Below, piece by piece: positions 34,912 through 45,822 of a DNA stretch of 64,000 bases (position 1 is the first letter of the stretch; each line of letters opens with the position of its first letter). The position numbers and the translations under genes are program-made. The notes under the pieces are model-generated. The model made no database searches and had not been told where the DNA came from. It was given only the letters and a program-made list of their open reading frames with translations. Origin of the DNA: Sulfuricurvum sp. (GTDB taxonomy: Bacteria; Campylobacterota; Campylobacteria; Campylobacterales; Sulfurimonadaceae); contig NZ_JAQTYM010000002.1 of NCBI RefSeq assembly GCF_028688295.1, positions 1-64,000 on the forward strand, read 5' to 3'.

Positions 34912-35427
34912 TTATGCTACCTTCTTTTTCAAGATATCGGTCATTGCTTCTTTACCCAATGCATCGTTACTTTTATCCATAACGTCATTCATCACCTTAG
35001 AAACCACATCACGAACCATTTTTCGCTTATCAAGTTCCATTAATGCACTATTTTGCTTTGAAATAATCTCTAAGTCTTGTTCACATTGAAGTAAAATTTT
35101 GTCAGACAAAATTTTATTCTCCTTCTTACTCGACTCTGCTAATTCACTTGCAAAACGGAGCGCTTCATCAATTTTTTGCTCAGCCAACTCTTTTAAACGT
35201 TTTGATTCACTAAGACGCTCTTGAACTTTTTCAAGTTCTTCTGCAATCCCGGCGCTTCTTCCGCTAAAATAGTTTTTAACCGGTTCTGCCAAAATGTAGA
35301 ACAAAATTCCGGCAAAAATCAGGAAGTTAATCGTTCTTTGAACGATATCTGTAGAGCCTTCTGCATTAGCATCTGATCCAAAGAGATAAGCACTGAGCAG
35401 TAATACTGTAACGATTATTTTACCCAT
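34912..35427 (-). CDS. atpF: ATP synthase F0 subunit b
   Basis: N-terminal TM plus long coiled coil; start at MGKIIVT proposed. Confidence 0.9.
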   Translation of the reverse strand: MGKIIVTVLLLSAYLFGSDANAEGSTDIVQRTINFLIFAGILFYILAEPVKNYFSGRSAGIAEELEKVQERLSESKRLKELAEQKIDEALRFASELAESSKKENKILSDKILLQCEQDLEIISKQNSALMELDKRKMVRDVVSKVMNDVMDKSNDALGKEAMTDILKKKVA

Positions 35428-35435
35428 TGCGTACC

Positions 35436-35858
35436 TCATATTTGACTTAATTTTGCTGATACAGCCGTTTGGAATGCAGGCACTTCATTTTGAAGTGCAG
35501 CAATCAACCGTGTTTGTTCTGCAGACAGTTCGCCTTCGAACGTTGCGTACTCAAGTGCTAATTCAGCACGTTTTGTCTCTATTTTGCTATTTGCCAGCGC
35601 TTTGGCCTCAGCAATAACTTTTTCTCTTAATGCCGCTGCTTCCAGTTTAGCATCACTCATAATCTTCTCAGCTTTGGCGTGAAATGCAGCGATTTCGGAA
35701 TCGTTGTTACCAACTTGTTCCAAATCTTTTTTAATATCTGCATCCCGTTTTTCCATATAACTGAAAAGAGGTTTGTAAAGCAAACTGTTTAGTAGGGCAA
35801 TAAGGACAAGGAAGACAATCAGTGTGCTGCCAAGCAGCATCGGACTTATATCTAACAT
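35436..35858 (-). CDS. atpF': ATP synthase F0 subunit b'
   Basis: N-terminal TM plus coiled coil, second b-type gene in tandem. Confidence 0.9.
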   Translation of the reverse strand: MLDISPMLLGSTLIVFLVLIALLNSLLYKPLFSYMEKRDADIKKDLEQVGNNDSEIAAFHAKAEKIMSDAKLEAAALREKVIAEAKALANSKIETKRAELALEYATFEGELSAEQTRLIAALQNEVPAFQTAVSAKLSQI

Positions 35859-35926
35859 ACCACCTCCTAAAAGTTGCGTGATTATACAACTTATAAATTG
35901 AAGGGACAGTTAAACGTGGTGAGATA

Positions 35927-36769
35927 TTAAGAAAGTAGGCCTAAAAATGATTCAATTTGATCATTGTCTTCAAATTCTATCGTTAGCTTGTCACCTTTTG
36001 TGCCACATTTATAACCATTCATGCTCAAATATTTTTTCAATGCAGAAAAATCTAATGTTTCAATTTCTGAAGACACCGTTGCAGATGTAGCAGGTACTTT
36101 AATTTTTTTAATCATCGTTTCTAGATCACGAACACTGAGTTTTTGGCCAATAATTGAGTCGATCATCATAGTTTGTTCTCGTGGATCAAGTCCTAAAATA
36201 ACTTTAGCATGCCCTGCACTAATTTTCCCATCAACAAGTGCTTTACGTCCTTTATCGCTCAATTGTAATAATCGTAATGTATTGGTGATCTGTGTACGGC
36301 TTTTGTGAACGGTTTGAGAAAGTTGTTCGTGTGTTAGTTCATGAATATCAATCAACTCTTGATACGCTTGTGCTAGATCGATGACATTAAGCTCATCCCG
36401 CTGAATGTTTTCAATCAATGCTTGTTCCCTCATCTGCTCATCACTGACAGAAACAACAATAGCTTTGATTGTTTTATTTTTAGCTAATTTACTTGCACGG
36501 AGTCGACGCTCGCCAGCAATAAGGATATAACCATCAAGATCTTCTTTGACAACTATAGGCTGGAGCAATCCGTGTGCTTTAATCGACTCAGAAAGTTCTA
36601 GCAAACTTTCCTGATCAAAATGTTTACGGGGTTGATAGGGGTTTGGTCGAATTTTAGAGACCGCTACTTCCTCAACACCACCTTTTTTTGGCAGTTCATT
36701 ATCGTACGCCTCTTCTATTTCGCTTAACAGTGCGCCAAGTCCTCTGCCCAATGCGGATGCTTTCGCCAT
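35927..36769 (-). CDS. parB: ParB/Spo0J chromosome partitioning protein
   Basis: GLGALLSE, ISKIRPNPYQPRKHF, GERRLRASKLA, ENIQRDELNVID. Confidence 0.96.
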   Translation of the reverse strand: MAKASALGRGLGALLSEIEEAYDNELPKKGGVEEVAVSKIRPNPYQPRKHFDQESLLELSESIKAHGLLQPIVVKEDLDGYILIAGERRLRASKLAKNKTIKAIVVSVSDEQMREQALIENIQRDELNVIDLAQAYQELIDIHELTHEQLSQTVHKSRTQITNTLRLLQLSDKGRKALVDGKISAGHAKVILGLDPREQTMMIDSIIGQKLSVRDLETMIKKIKVPATSATVSSEIETLDFSALKKYLSMNGYKCGTKGDKLTIEFEDNDQIESFLGLLS

Positions 36770-36778
36770 TTTTTTCCT

Positions 36779-37564
36779 TTAGGCGATAATAGCGTGTGCC
36801 AAATCTTGGTACGCCATAGAGCCGCTTGATTTTACATCATACAAAATAGCAGGTTTTCCGAAACTCGGAGATTCTGCTAATTTTACATTACGTGGAATAA
36901 CGATATAATCATCACTTCCACCGGATTTAAAAAGTTTCGCCTGAAAATGTTGACGTAAATCGGCAAATACTTGACGTGAAAGATTATTTTGTGCACTGTA
37001 CATCGTTGGTAAAAACCCTTTTATAGTTAACTTTGGATTAATTGTTTTTCGTACCAACTTTACTGTATTTAGAAGTTGCGCCAAGCCCTCAAGCGCAAAA
37101 AACTCACATTGGATTGGGATAATAACCGAATTTGAGGCTGAAAGGGCATTGATCGTCATTGGCCCAAGTGCCGGAGGTGAATCAATAATCACATAATCAT
37201 ATTCGTCTTTTACTTGTGCAATAGCACGCTTTAAAATAAGCTCACGCCCTTTAGCATTATCTGCATCGTAGTACTCTTTTTCAACTCCGACAAGACCAAT
37301 ATTCGATGGTGCCAAAAAAAGTTTTGGTAATGATGTTTTTAAAATAATTTCACGGAGTTTTTTTGCACCAATTAATACATGATAAATATTAAACTCATAG
37401 TTGTTGCGATGGTACCCTAAAGAGGTCGTTGCGTTTGCCTGCGGATCAGCATCGATCAGCAATACTTTTTTTTCTGCAACGGCTAGGGATGCGGCTAAGT
37501 TGACGGCGGTTGTGGTTTTACCCACTCCCCCTTTTTGATTGGCGATAACAATAACTTCACTCAT
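36779..37564 (-). CDS. parA: ParA/Soj ATPase
   Basis: [35 protein letters not shown]. Confidence 0.97.
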   Translation of the reverse strand: MSEVIVIANQKGGVGKTTTAVNLAASLAVAEKKVLLIDADPQANATTSLGYHRNNYEFNIYHVLIGAKKLREIILKTSLPKLFLAPSNIGLVGVEKEYYDADNAKGRELILKRAIAQVKDEYDYVIIDSPPALGPMTINALSASNSVIIPIQCEFFALEGLAQLLNTVKLVRKTINPKLTIKGFLPTMYSAQNNLSRQVFADLRQHFQAKLFKSGGSDDYIVIPRNVKLAESPSFGKPAILYDVKSSGSMAYQDLAHAIIA

Positions 37565-38196
37565 CGTAAACTAAATATCCTTTGGCCGTCACACATTAGC
37601 GATCCGTCTTCAAGTAAAACGGCCTTCTGAAGTGCAACTTTTTCATTATTGTTGTGGGTAAAAAATTCTCTACTGTTTTCAAATTCTATCTGGTAGTTGC
37701 TAAAAATCTGCTTCCACGTTGGTAAATGTGCAAACAACTCTCCATAAGCTTTTGTTAAATCGTATGGATTAATTTTAATATCAAGTTTTTCGAAACCTAT
37801 CGGCGCATTCATCAAATTTATTCCGATTCCGCAAACAAGACTATTGCCAATTAAATTAGTGACAGCACCGCCAATTTTTTTATCGTAAAGATAAAAATCA
37901 TTCGGCCATTTAAGCCAAATTTTAGAATCCATTGAAGCTAATAATTCTTTCATTAAAAAAGCAAAATAGATCGATGAAGATTCAAGTTTTAAATCCTCAG
38001 GTAACATTGAACGCTCTATTGCAAGTGAAATAAAGAGATTACCCTCTTCTCCTATCCAACTATTGCCTCTCGAACCTTTACCATTCGTCTGAGACAGGGT
38101 TCCGATACATACAGGTGCGTTTAAGCGTGAGGTTTTAAGTTCTTCAATAATATAGCTTTGGGTTGACCCCAGCGACTCAAACCAATGAATGTCCAC
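37561..38196 (-). CDS. birA: Biotin--[acetyl-CoA-carboxylase] ligase, no N-terminal HTH
   Basis: [39 protein letters not shown]. Confidence 0.93.
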   Translation of the reverse strand: MDIHWFESLGSTQSYIIEELKTSRLNAPVCIGTLSQTNGKGSRGNSWIGEEGNLFISLAIERSMLPEDLKLESSSIYFAFLMKELLASMDSKIWLKWPNDFYLYDKKIGGAVTNLIGNSLVCGIGINLMNAPIGFEKLDIKINPYDLTKAYGELFAHLPTWKQIFSNYQIEFENSREFFTHNNNEKVALQKAVLLEDGSLMCDGQRIFSLR

Positions 38197-39088
38197 ACCC
38201 TATCCGTTTTCCGTTGAGATAATCAACGACTGAAGTCTCTTGTTTGGAGGGAGCTTGAACCCTTGTGATACGAAGGGAACCACGAGAGCATTGAACAACA
38301 ATACCCTCTTTATCCATATGAATAATTTTCCCTGCTTCACCGAGACTCGCCTCTTCTTCGAGGTTCAGCTCTTTGATCTTTAGTCCTGATTCGCTAAATA
38401 ATCCGGGCCATGGCGTATAAGCACGATAGCGGTTATAGATTTCTCGTGCATCAGTGAAATCAATCAAGCCGTCTGATTTAATGATTTTTTTACAGTTCGT
38501 GGCTTGCTCATCATTTTGACTCACCGCACTTTTGCGATCCCAGTTACGGATAACATCGAGGGTCAAATCTACCGCTGCATCAGTAAGACGCGAATACAAC
38601 GACTCCACCATCTCATCTTTACCGATAGTGAGCGTTTCAATTTTGATAATCGAGCCTGTATCAAGCCCCTCATCCATCCACATGGCCGTAACACCGCTTT
38701 GGGTATCATTATTCAACAAACTTTGCTGAATCGGACTCGCACCACGGTAGTGAGGGAGAATAGAGGCGTGAAGATTGATACACGGTGCATGATCTAAAAT
38801 CGCTTTTGGAAGTATCTGCCCGTATGCCGCGACAATGATCATATCGCACGATGTTGCCAAAAGTTCATTCACTACGGCTTCATCTCGAAGTCTGTTAGGC
38901 TGTATCACGGGGATATTTGCATTTTGAGCTACCGTTTTAACAATCGGAGCGCTCATAATAGCTTTTCGTCCTACCGGCTTATCGGGTTGAGTGTAAACAC
39001 TTACCACTTCAACATCATTCGCTTCGATCAGTGCTTCTAAAATCGATGCCGCATAATCGGGTGTCCCCATAAAAATAACACGGGTCAT
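38177..39088 (-). CDS. fmt: Methionyl-tRNA formyltransferase
   Basis: MGTPDYAASILEAL, INLHASILPHYRGASPIQ, DEGLDTGSI. Confidence 0.97.
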   Translation of the reverse strand: MTRVIFMGTPDYAASILEALIEANDVEVVSVYTQPDKPVGRKAIMSAPIVKTVAQNANIPVIQPNRLRDEAVVNELLATSCDMIIVAAYGQILPKAILDHAPCINLHASILPHYRGASPIQQSLLNNDTQSGVTAMWMDEGLDTGSIIKIETLTIGKDEMVESLYSRLTDAAVDLTLDVIRNWDRKSAVSQNDEQATNCKKIIKSDGLIDFTDAREIYNRYRAYTPWPGLFSESGLKIKELNLEEEASLGEAGKIIHMDKEGIVVQCSRGSLRITRVQAPSKQETSVVDYLNGKRIGCGHSLV

Positions 39089-39858
39089 TAAAGCTCCTCA
39101 GTGGCTTTAAACAGACTGCCTCCGCGATGTTGCCCCTCAATCAAAAAGCTTTTAGCATCGCTCAGATCAAATCCACTTGCCAAAAACATCGCTCCGCCAC
39201 GTTTAAGAAGAAAATCGGCCGCTTTGAGTTTCGTCACAATCCCACCCGTCGCAAAGTTATGATTCGGTGTTACTTCCAAAGAGAGTTCTTCTGGAGTAAT
39301 AGATTCAATACGTGAACGTACTTTTGCATCCTCATGACTTCGTGGATCTTTATCATAATACGCATCAATATCGGAGAGGATAACGAGTAACTCAGCACCG
39401 AAATGGTGAGCCGCATAAGCCGAGAGCTGGTCATTATCTCCCAAAATCAACTCTTCCGTCGCCGTCGCATCATTTTCGTTAATGATCGGAACAACATTAT
39501 GTTTAAGGAGAGTTTCAATCGTATCTTTCGCTTTTTGGGACTCTTCGGCGGTATTGAAGTTAGCCGCTGTTACCAATACTTGGGAGGATAGAATAGAATA
39601 GTGTTCGAACATCTTGCGGTATTTATTCATCAAAATCGGCTGACCGATGGATGCGAGGGCTTGTTTGTTCGCCAAAATCTTTTTATCGAGTTTAAGTTCG
39701 GTATACCCTGCCGCAACCGCCCCCGAAGAGACGAGGATCACTTCATAACTTTTTTTGAGCTCAGCGATAAAATCGACGAGGTTTTGCATACGGTCTTTTG
39801 CGATACGCTCATGGTCGCTTAAAACCGCACTTCCGACTTTGACAACGATCCGCTTCAT
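39088..39858 (-). CDS. proB: Glutamate 5-kinase, short form without PUA domain
   Basis: [34 protein letters not shown], ends near 256 aa. Confidence 0.95.
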   Translation of the reverse strand: MKRIVVKVGSAVLSDHERIAKDRMQNLVDFIAELKKSYEVILVSSGAVAAGYTELKLDKKILANKQALASIGQPILMNKYRKMFEHYSILSSQVLVTAANFNTAEESQKAKDTIETLLKHNVVPIINENDATATEELILGDNDQLSAYAAHHFGAELLVILSDIDAYYDKDPRSHEDAKVRSRIESITPEELSLEVTPNHNFATGGIVTKLKAADFLLKRGGAMFLASGFDLSDAKSFLIEGQHRGGSLFKATEEL

Positions 39859-40952
39859 GCGCGCTCCGTTACGACCATTTGATAGAGTGCATACGTTAAT
39901 GGTTTGATATTGAGATTGATTGCCGAAGAGATCGGTGCAATAAATGCCGGTTTGGAGCGCTCATAAAACGCTTTGTCAAAATCGGCTTGTTCATACACCG
40001 GATACTCGTCGCTGAAAGCAAATCGGCTTTTTTTAACAGGATCAAGATTAACAAGTTTCAAAAACGCATTCGTTTTTTCGATTGCTTCTTCGGGGCTCAT
40101 CGCATCGGCGCGTGTAAGGGCAATGGCATAGTTACGTTCCGCTAAAAGAGGTGAGAATTTTTCAAGCTCTTGTTTGAGAGTTTCATATTGGTACTCAAGC
40201 TCATGGTACGATGCCAAATCAATCATAAACAAAAGGGTTTTTGTCCGCTCAATATGACGAAGGAATTTAAGTCCAAGACCTTTTCCCTCAGATGCTCCGC
40301 CAATAATCCCCGGAATATCCGCCATAATATACGAATCAAACTCACCGATATTAATCTGTCCGAGTTTCGGAGTCAGTGTCGTAAACTCATAGTTGGCTAC
40401 TTCAGGACGAGCGTTAGAGACTGTAGAGATCAAGGTCGATTTACCGACATTAGGGAATCCTACTAATCCGACATCCGCGATCAATTTAAGATCAAGTCGA
40501 AGAACACGCGTAATCGCAGGTTCACCCGGTTGAGCGTACATCGGTTTTTGGTTGGTAGAAGATTTAAAGTGAACGTTTCCAAGACCACCGCGTCCCCCTT
40601 CTAAAAAGAGAACCTCTTTACCGTCTTCGAGTAGATCCAATAAAATATCGCCTGTTTCAACATCCACGACTTGCGTTCCCGGAGGAACAACCACCACGAG
40701 ACGTTTACCGGCTTTACCCGCCATGTTGGAGCCTGCACCCGGTTGACCTTTATCGGCTTTGAGGTTTTTGTTCCCTTGGAAGTGTGCAAGGGTATGGGTG
40801 TTGTTGTCTACTTTGAAATAAACATCACCACCGCGACCGCCGTCACCACCGTTTGGACCACCTTGAAGGACATATTTCTCCCGTCTAAAAGCAACACACC
40901 CTGCTCCCCCTTTTCCAGAGGAGACGGTAATTTCTACACTATCACTAAACAT
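39855..40952 (-). CDS. obgE: Obg GTPase
   Basis: Gly-rich Obg domain, [12 protein letters not shown]; start [16 protein letters not shown]. Confidence 0.97.
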   Translation of the reverse strand: MFSDSVEITVSSGKGGAGCVAFRREKYVLQGGPNGGDGGRGGDVYFKVDNNTHTLAHFQGNKNLKADKGQPGAGSNMAGKAGKRLVVVVPPGTQVVDVETGDILLDLLEDGKEVLFLEGGRGGLGNVHFKSSTNQKPMYAQPGEPAITRVLRLDLKLIADVGLVGFPNVGKSTLISTVSNARPEVANYEFTTLTPKLGQINIGEFDSYIMADIPGIIGGASEGKGLGLKFLRHIERTKTLLFMIDLASYHELEYQYETLKQELEKFSPLLAERNYAIALTRADAMSPEEAIEKTNAFLKLVNLDPVKKSRFAFSDEYPVYEQADFDKAFYERSKPAFIAPISSAINLNIKPLTYALYQMVVTERA

Positions 40953-41015
40953 GGATGTCCTTAAAGTTGTTTTGAACATTTGCCTCTAATGAGACAACTA
41001 TTATTTGCTTAACAC

Positions 41016-41037
41016 TGTACTTCGATTCTCAAGTACA
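41016..41037. promoter_or_regulatory. Inverted repeat upstream of obgE
   Basis: TGTACTT-n8-AAGTACA. Confidence 0.35.
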
Positions 41038-41069
41038 CGATTAAAAAGATAATTTAGGAAATGGATTCA

Positions 41070-41090
41070 AAATCGGGCGATAGCCCGATG
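41070..41090 (-). terminator. Terminator/attenuator between rpmA and obgE
   Basis: Minus strand ATCGGGC-TATC-GCCCGAT followed by short T tract. Confidence 0.65.
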
Positions 41091-41100
41091 TAAGTGAAAA

Positions 41101-41358
41101 TTATGCGGCAGGGATGATAGAGACTTGTTTGCGTTTTTTGTCTTTACGTTCAAATGCAACGATACCGTCAACCAACGCATACAATGTGTGGTCTTTACCC
41201 ATACCCATGTTTTTACCCGGGTGAACTTTTGTTCCGCGTTGACGGATAATAATATTACCCGCGCGTACCATTTCACCACCGTATTTTTTGACACCGAGTC
41301 TACGTCCCGCTGAGTCGCGGTTATTCTGTGTACTACCCTGACCTTTCTTATGAGCCAT
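41101..41358 (-). CDS. rpmA: 50S ribosomal protein L27
   Basis: [29 protein letters not shown]. Confidence 0.98.
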   Translation of the reverse strand: MAHKKGQGSTQNNRDSAGRRLGVKKYGGEMVRAGNIIIRQRGTKVHPGKNMGMGKDHTLYALVDGIVAFERKDKKRKQVSIIPAA

Positions 41359-41381
41359 GCTGTCCTCCTACTTTTAAATAA

Positions 41382-41690
41382 TTACGCAGCGATTTTAACG
41401 ATGCGAACGCGTGTGTGATCTCTTCTGAAACCACGCTTCAATTTACTGTCTTTACGACGACGTTTTTTGTAGATCACGACTTTACGGTCACGACCTTCAT
41501 TGATAACCTCAGCAGTAACAACAGCACCCTCAACAAATGGAGTACCAGTTTTAAGTTCACCGTTATTAACGGCAAGAACTTCTTTGATTTCGACGGTGGT
41601 TTTAGGATCAAGTCCCATTTTATCGAACAAAAGGATATCACCCTCTTGAACTTTATACTGTTTTCCGCCGTTTTTGATAATTGCGTACAT
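41382..41690 (-). CDS. rplU: 50S ribosomal protein L21
   Basis: [18 protein letters not shown]. Confidence 0.98.
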   Translation of the reverse strand: MYAIIKNGGKQYKVQEGDILLFDKMGLDPKTTVEIKEVLAVNNGELKTGTPFVEGAVVTAEVINEGRDRKVVIYKKRRRKDSKLKRGFRRDHTRVRIVKIAA

Positions 41691-41727
41691 TAGCGTTCCT
41701 TACTTACAAGTCTACAAAAAGTGGCGA

Positions 41728-41733
41728 ATTATA
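41728..41733 (-). promoter_or_regulatory. -10 element for rplU-rpmA
   Basis: Minus-strand TATAAT (GGCTATAATTCGCC) about 38 nt before the ATG. Confidence 0.6.
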
Positions 41734-41751
41734 GCCAACGTTTATTTAAGC

Positions 41752-42123
41752 TTAAATTAAAGCGATTGCATCGATCTCAACAAGTGCATTTTTTGGCAAT
41801 GTTTTCACAGCTACGGTGGAGCGCGCTGGCTTATGATCACCAAATGCATCTCCGTAAATAGCGTTAACAACTGCAAAGTCATCCATATCTGCCAAAAAGA
41901 TCGTTGTTTTAATTACTTTATTAAATGAACTCCCCGATGCATCCAAAACCGCTTTAAGATTGGAAATCACTTGAACACATTGTTCGCTAACTGTACCATT
42001 TATCATCTCACCTGAAGGCTTTAGTGCAATCTGCCCTGATGTAAATACCATTCCATTGGCAACAATTGCTTGTGAGTACGGTCCTATTGCAGCAGGTGCA
42101 TTATGAGTTTGAATGTATTCCAT
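41752..42123 (-). CDS. ridA: RidA family enamine/imine deaminase
   Basis: [26 protein letters not shown], start [10 protein letters not shown]. Confidence 0.94.
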   Translation of the reverse strand: MEYIQTHNAPAAIGPYSQAIVANGMVFTSGQIALKPSGEMINGTVSEQCVQVISNLKAVLDASGSSFNKVIKTTIFLADMDDFAVVNAIYGDAFGDHKPARSTVAVKTLPKNALVEIDAIALI

Positions 42124-42124
42124 A

Positions 42125-42526
42125 TTATTTTCCTTTATTGTATCGGTTAATAGCATCATCAAGAATCGATTGGTAATCTTCGACAGGCCAATATCCCGGC
42201 ATTGAGTAAATCACTTTTCCATTGGCATCTAAAAAATAGTTCATTGGAACCATTTTTGCCGTTAAGTTTTTCGGATAAATACTTTTGTCACGTGTGACGT
42301 GAACCATTACAAACTTTGAATTTAATTTTGAAATGACATCCTGATCTTGAAGCGTTGTTTGTTCAAGCTTACGGCACCATCGACATTGCTCACTCGTGAT
42401 AAGTACCAATAAAGGTTTTGACTCTTTTTTAGCTTTAGCCGATGCAGCAGCAAATGTATCCTGCCATACGATGTCAGTTCCAAAGAGGCTTGTCATTAAT
42501 AGCACCAATAAAACTACTTTTTTCAT
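42125..42526 (-). CDS. Periplasmic thioredoxin-fold protein
   Basis: Signal peptide, CRWCRKLE redox motif. Confidence 0.85.
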   Translation of the reverse strand: MKKVVLLVLLMTSLFGTDIVWQDTFAAASAKAKKESKPLLVLITSEQCRWCRKLEQTTLQDQDVISKLNSKFVMVHVTRDKSIYPKNLTAKMVPMNYFLDANGKVIYSMPGYWPVEDYQSILDDAINRYNKGK

Positions 42527-42555
42527 TATTTACCCTTTTCGTGTAAAACGGAATT

Positions 42556-43653
42556 TTAGCGAAAATTATCAATCAACTTTGTAAAAACAGTGTAAAGATT
42601 TCTCACTTCGTCTATCGATGTACGCTCATTAGGAGCATGAATTGTGTCGTTAATAACTCCAAATTCGATGACATCAATTCCATACCATGCCACGAAACGT
42701 GCATCTGATGTCCCTCCTGCAGTCGATTTTTTCGGCATAACTCCACATGTCTCATATATAGATTTCATGAGTGTTTGTACAATTAGCGTATTTGCATCGG
42801 TCACAAACGGGTGGGCTGATTGATCAAGACTTAGCGTGTAATCTAACCCTTTGAGATGTGAGGCGATAAAAAATGCTATTTTTTCTTTATCGGTGCAAGT
42901 AGAATTTCTGACATTAAACATCATTTTCAGTTTTCCGGGTGAAACATTCGTTGTCTCAATTCCTGCACGAATATCGGTGATCACAATCTGACTTGGGGCG
43001 AAATACTCATCCCCTTCATCCAAAAAAGCACCTGCAATCTTAGAAAGAACTGGTGCAATTTGATGGACGGGGTTGATCGCTTTTTCAGGATAAGCAGCAT
43101 GTCCCTGTTTTCCCGTAATTTCAATCACTCCATTAATAGAGCCGCGACGGCCAACTTTGATTGCATCACCAAATTTTTCTTCACACGTCGGTTCGGCTAC
43201 AACAACAGCATCCGGTAGAAGATTCTGTTCTTTAAGATATGTTAATACCTCAACTGTCCCGTATTTTGCAGGTCCCTCTTCATCGGATGTCAATAGAATT
43301 GAAAGAGTGCCGTTAAAATCGTGTGCTTCTTTAAGTGCTTGGGTAAAAGCCGCCACACCACTTTTCATATCCTGTGCACCACGTGCATAAATATACCCCT
43401 CAATCTCGGTTGCTACAAACGGATCACTATTCCACCCCTCCCCTGAGGGGACAACATCGACATGTCCGGCGAAGCAGAGGTGTTTTCCTTCTCCGAAACG
43501 ACGGTAAGCAAAAAGATTTTTCACCCCTTCTTTATCGATTCGGATTATCTCAAAATCATGCAGATACTCTGACAAAAATTCAAAAATTCCACCATCTTCG
43601 GGAGTGACACTCGGTGATTCCAAAAGATGCTTAAATAGCTCTATAACGTTCAA
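42556..43653 (-). CDS. dapE: Succinyl-diaminopimelate desuccinylase
   Basis: FAGHVDVVPSG, GAQDMKSGVAAF, TSDEEGPA. Confidence 0.96.
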   Translation of the reverse strand: MNVIELFKHLLESPSVTPEDGGIFEFLSEYLHDFEIIRIDKEGVKNLFAYRRFGEGKHLCFAGHVDVVPSGEGWNSDPFVATEIEGYIYARGAQDMKSGVAAFTQALKEAHDFNGTLSILLTSDEEGPAKYGTVEVLTYLKEQNLLPDAVVVAEPTCEEKFGDAIKVGRRGSINGVIEITGKQGHAAYPEKAINPVHQIAPVLSKIAGAFLDEGDEYFAPSQIVITDIRAGIETTNVSPGKLKMMFNVRNSTCTDKEKIAFFIASHLKGLDYTLSLDQSAHPFVTDANTLIVQTLMKSIYETCGVMPKKSTAGGTSDARFVAWYGIDVIEFGVINDTIHAPNERTSIDEVRNLYTVFTKLIDNFR

Positions 43654-45686
43654 TGTCCATCCTCTTTTAATTGCGTCTCATATTCTAGACGTAAACCATT
43701 CGGTGTCATTATAAAACCTTGCAGTTTGATTTTGCCTTGCGAAATTTGACGAGAATGGGTTTCACATATAGGGATAAGATGATGATGCTCTTTTAAAGCG
43801 GGATTTTTTTGCAGATTTCGAACCAACGCTCCGCAGATGACGCATTCAGATGCCACCACTTCACGATAGCGTTTAATATACTCTTTTTGATTACCCAATT
43901 CGAGGACATCGTATTCTTTGGCTAAGCTCTCTCGTAGCCGCGCAGCATTTTGTAAAAAATGGGGGTTCATATGGAGAGATTCGGCAAATTCTAATCCATA
44001 CACACTGCTTCCCCGCCCAGATTTTAGAATACGATCATAGACCAACCGATCACTTCCTTCATCATACCGTACACTCAAATGTAAATGCACTACTTCACGT
44101 AAACGGCTGAGCTCACTGACCATAGAGAGCTGATGTAAATGTGTTGTCATTAAAAACAGGCACCCTTTTTTATTCAATTCTATTATTGTACTCGCGACGA
44201 TGGCTACTGCCGAGAGTGTTTCAGTACCATGACTTATTTCATCACCCAAGACAAGAGAGCGAGATGTTGCACGCGTGAAAATTGTGTTAAGTTCTAACAT
44301 CTCCACCCCAAAGGTTGAGAGTGATTTTGCTACATTATCACGTGATTGAATACGCGTATAAATCCCATCAAACAGCGAAAATTTCATTCCCTTCGCCGGA
44401 ACAAAAAATCCAGCTTGAGCCAAAGTCACGGCGATACCGATACTTTTCATTAGAGAAGATTTCCCGCTGGAGTTAATTCCATACAGCAATACACCTCGGA
44501 TATTGGCTCCATCATGTACTTTAGAATCCAACATTACCGTATCAGGATAGGGTAAATCAACATGATCACGATTCCCCATCACAATATCATTCGCGACATA
44601 AGATATTCCCTGAGATTCAATCAATAAATGACGTAAACCGCTTATTTGCAAAAAGTTTTCATCACATGAATCCACAAGAGATGGACGTGTAAGTGCGTAT
44701 TTTTGAGCATTAATCGCCGAAGAAACAGCTACATCCACCTGCGCGATCCAGTCAATGGTAGTGTGGACGAACTGAGTTTGACTTAGCAGCCACTGACGAT
44801 TATAATAATTATTTTTAAGCTCTATCTCCCATCCTTCCAATAGTGTCTCTGATGGAAGAATAAAATTTAATTTATGTCTGACACAATACGCTTGTATTTC
44901 AATCATAAAAATACATGCATTGTAAAAATCGTTAAATCGATCTTTTTGACGTTCTTGCAACCTTTGCCATAAAAGCTCTAAATCACCGATATGAAGCAAT
45001 TTTTCTTGAAGCCATAGTGAGTGCGGATTCACTATTTCAATCCAATCGAACCGTTTTTGAATTTCTTGAGACTCTCTAATAGGCAAAAAAAGTCGAAAAC
45101 GACCTAATCTTTTTCCCATAGGAGTAGACATGGTTAAAAAAAGGGTAGAAATGGTTGAAATGCGCAAATCAGCACTGGTCATTTCAAGCTGTTCTAAAGC
45201 ATTATTACCGAGTTCCATTAATTGTGGTGTTTCTAAAATCTTGGGAAGTGTATAGGGAACAAAATTCTTGTGCTTAGTTTGATAGTATGCCATCAAAGCT
45301 AGAGCTTGGGAACATAGCGGCCGAATTTCTAAATTTAAATGTTCAATCGGGCTTAATAGAGATTGGAGATTGAACATCGCTTGAAATAGCGTGTTTTGTT
45401 CGTCTAACTCAAATATTTGCTCATCATAGGTGATTACAAAAGTCGTAAAACTACTCGCTACATCATCAAAAAGTTTCCTTGATGATGCACCAATAATCAA
45501 GTGCGTACAGTTTGTCACAAATAATAAATGCAATAAACGATCAATAGCACTGTAAGGGTGAGACGGTTCAGCCTCAATTTCACACATCCACCCTTTTAGC
45601 CCGCTGGGCTCAAACATAGCCAAACCAATCGAATACCCAAAGCTATCATAGTTGATAAAGATGGAAGCTTGAGCCTCTAAAATCAT
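43650..45686 (-). CDS. MutS-family ATPase, MutS7-like, with degenerate C-terminal HNH-like region
   Basis: LLYGINSSGKSSLMKSIGIAV Walker A, SLVLGDEISHGTETLSAVAI Walker B, C-terminal CVICG...HHHLIPICETHSRQI. Confidence 0.8.
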   Translation of the reverse strand: MILEAQASIFINYDSFGYSIGLAMFEPSGLKGWMCEIEAEPSHPYSAIDRLLHLLFVTNCTHLIIGASSRKLFDDVASSFTTFVITYDEQIFELDEQNTLFQAMFNLQSLLSPIEHLNLEIRPLCSQALALMAYYQTKHKNFVPYTLPKILETPQLMELGNNALEQLEMTSADLRISTISTLFLTMSTPMGKRLGRFRLFLPIRESQEIQKRFDWIEIVNPHSLWLQEKLLHIGDLELLWQRLQERQKDRFNDFYNACIFMIEIQAYCVRHKLNFILPSETLLEGWEIELKNNYYNRQWLLSQTQFVHTTIDWIAQVDVAVSSAINAQKYALTRPSLVDSCDENFLQISGLRHLLIESQGISYVANDIVMGNRDHVDLPYPDTVMLDSKVHDGANIRGVLLYGINSSGKSSLMKSIGIAVTLAQAGFFVPAKGMKFSLFDGIYTRIQSRDNVAKSLSTFGVEMLELNTIFTRATSRSLVLGDEISHGTETLSAVAIVASTIIELNKKGCLFLMTTHLHQLSMVSELSRLREVVHLHLSVRYDEGSDRLVYDRILKSGRGSSVYGLEFAESLHMNPHFLQNAARLRESLAKEYDVLELGNQKEYIKRYREVVASECVICGALVRNLQKNPALKEHHHLIPICETHSRQISQGKIKLQGFIMTPNGLRLEYETQLKEDGH

Positions 45687-45822
45687 GACTGCACCACGTT
45701 TATTAAATTAAGGAACTATTTTATCAAATAAGATGCAAAAATAAAAAAATTTACTTTTATTTAAGTAAGAATCGAGTTATAATCGCACTTTTATATTCTA
45801 ATCTAAGTTTAGGAGATGCCAA

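Noticed and set aside
44330-44350. parS-like TCACGTGA core near 44338 and other CACGTG words (3383, 25290)
   Set aside because: None matches the full TGTTTCACGTGAAACA palindrome and all are inside coding sequence, so I cannot call a parS site for the ParB here
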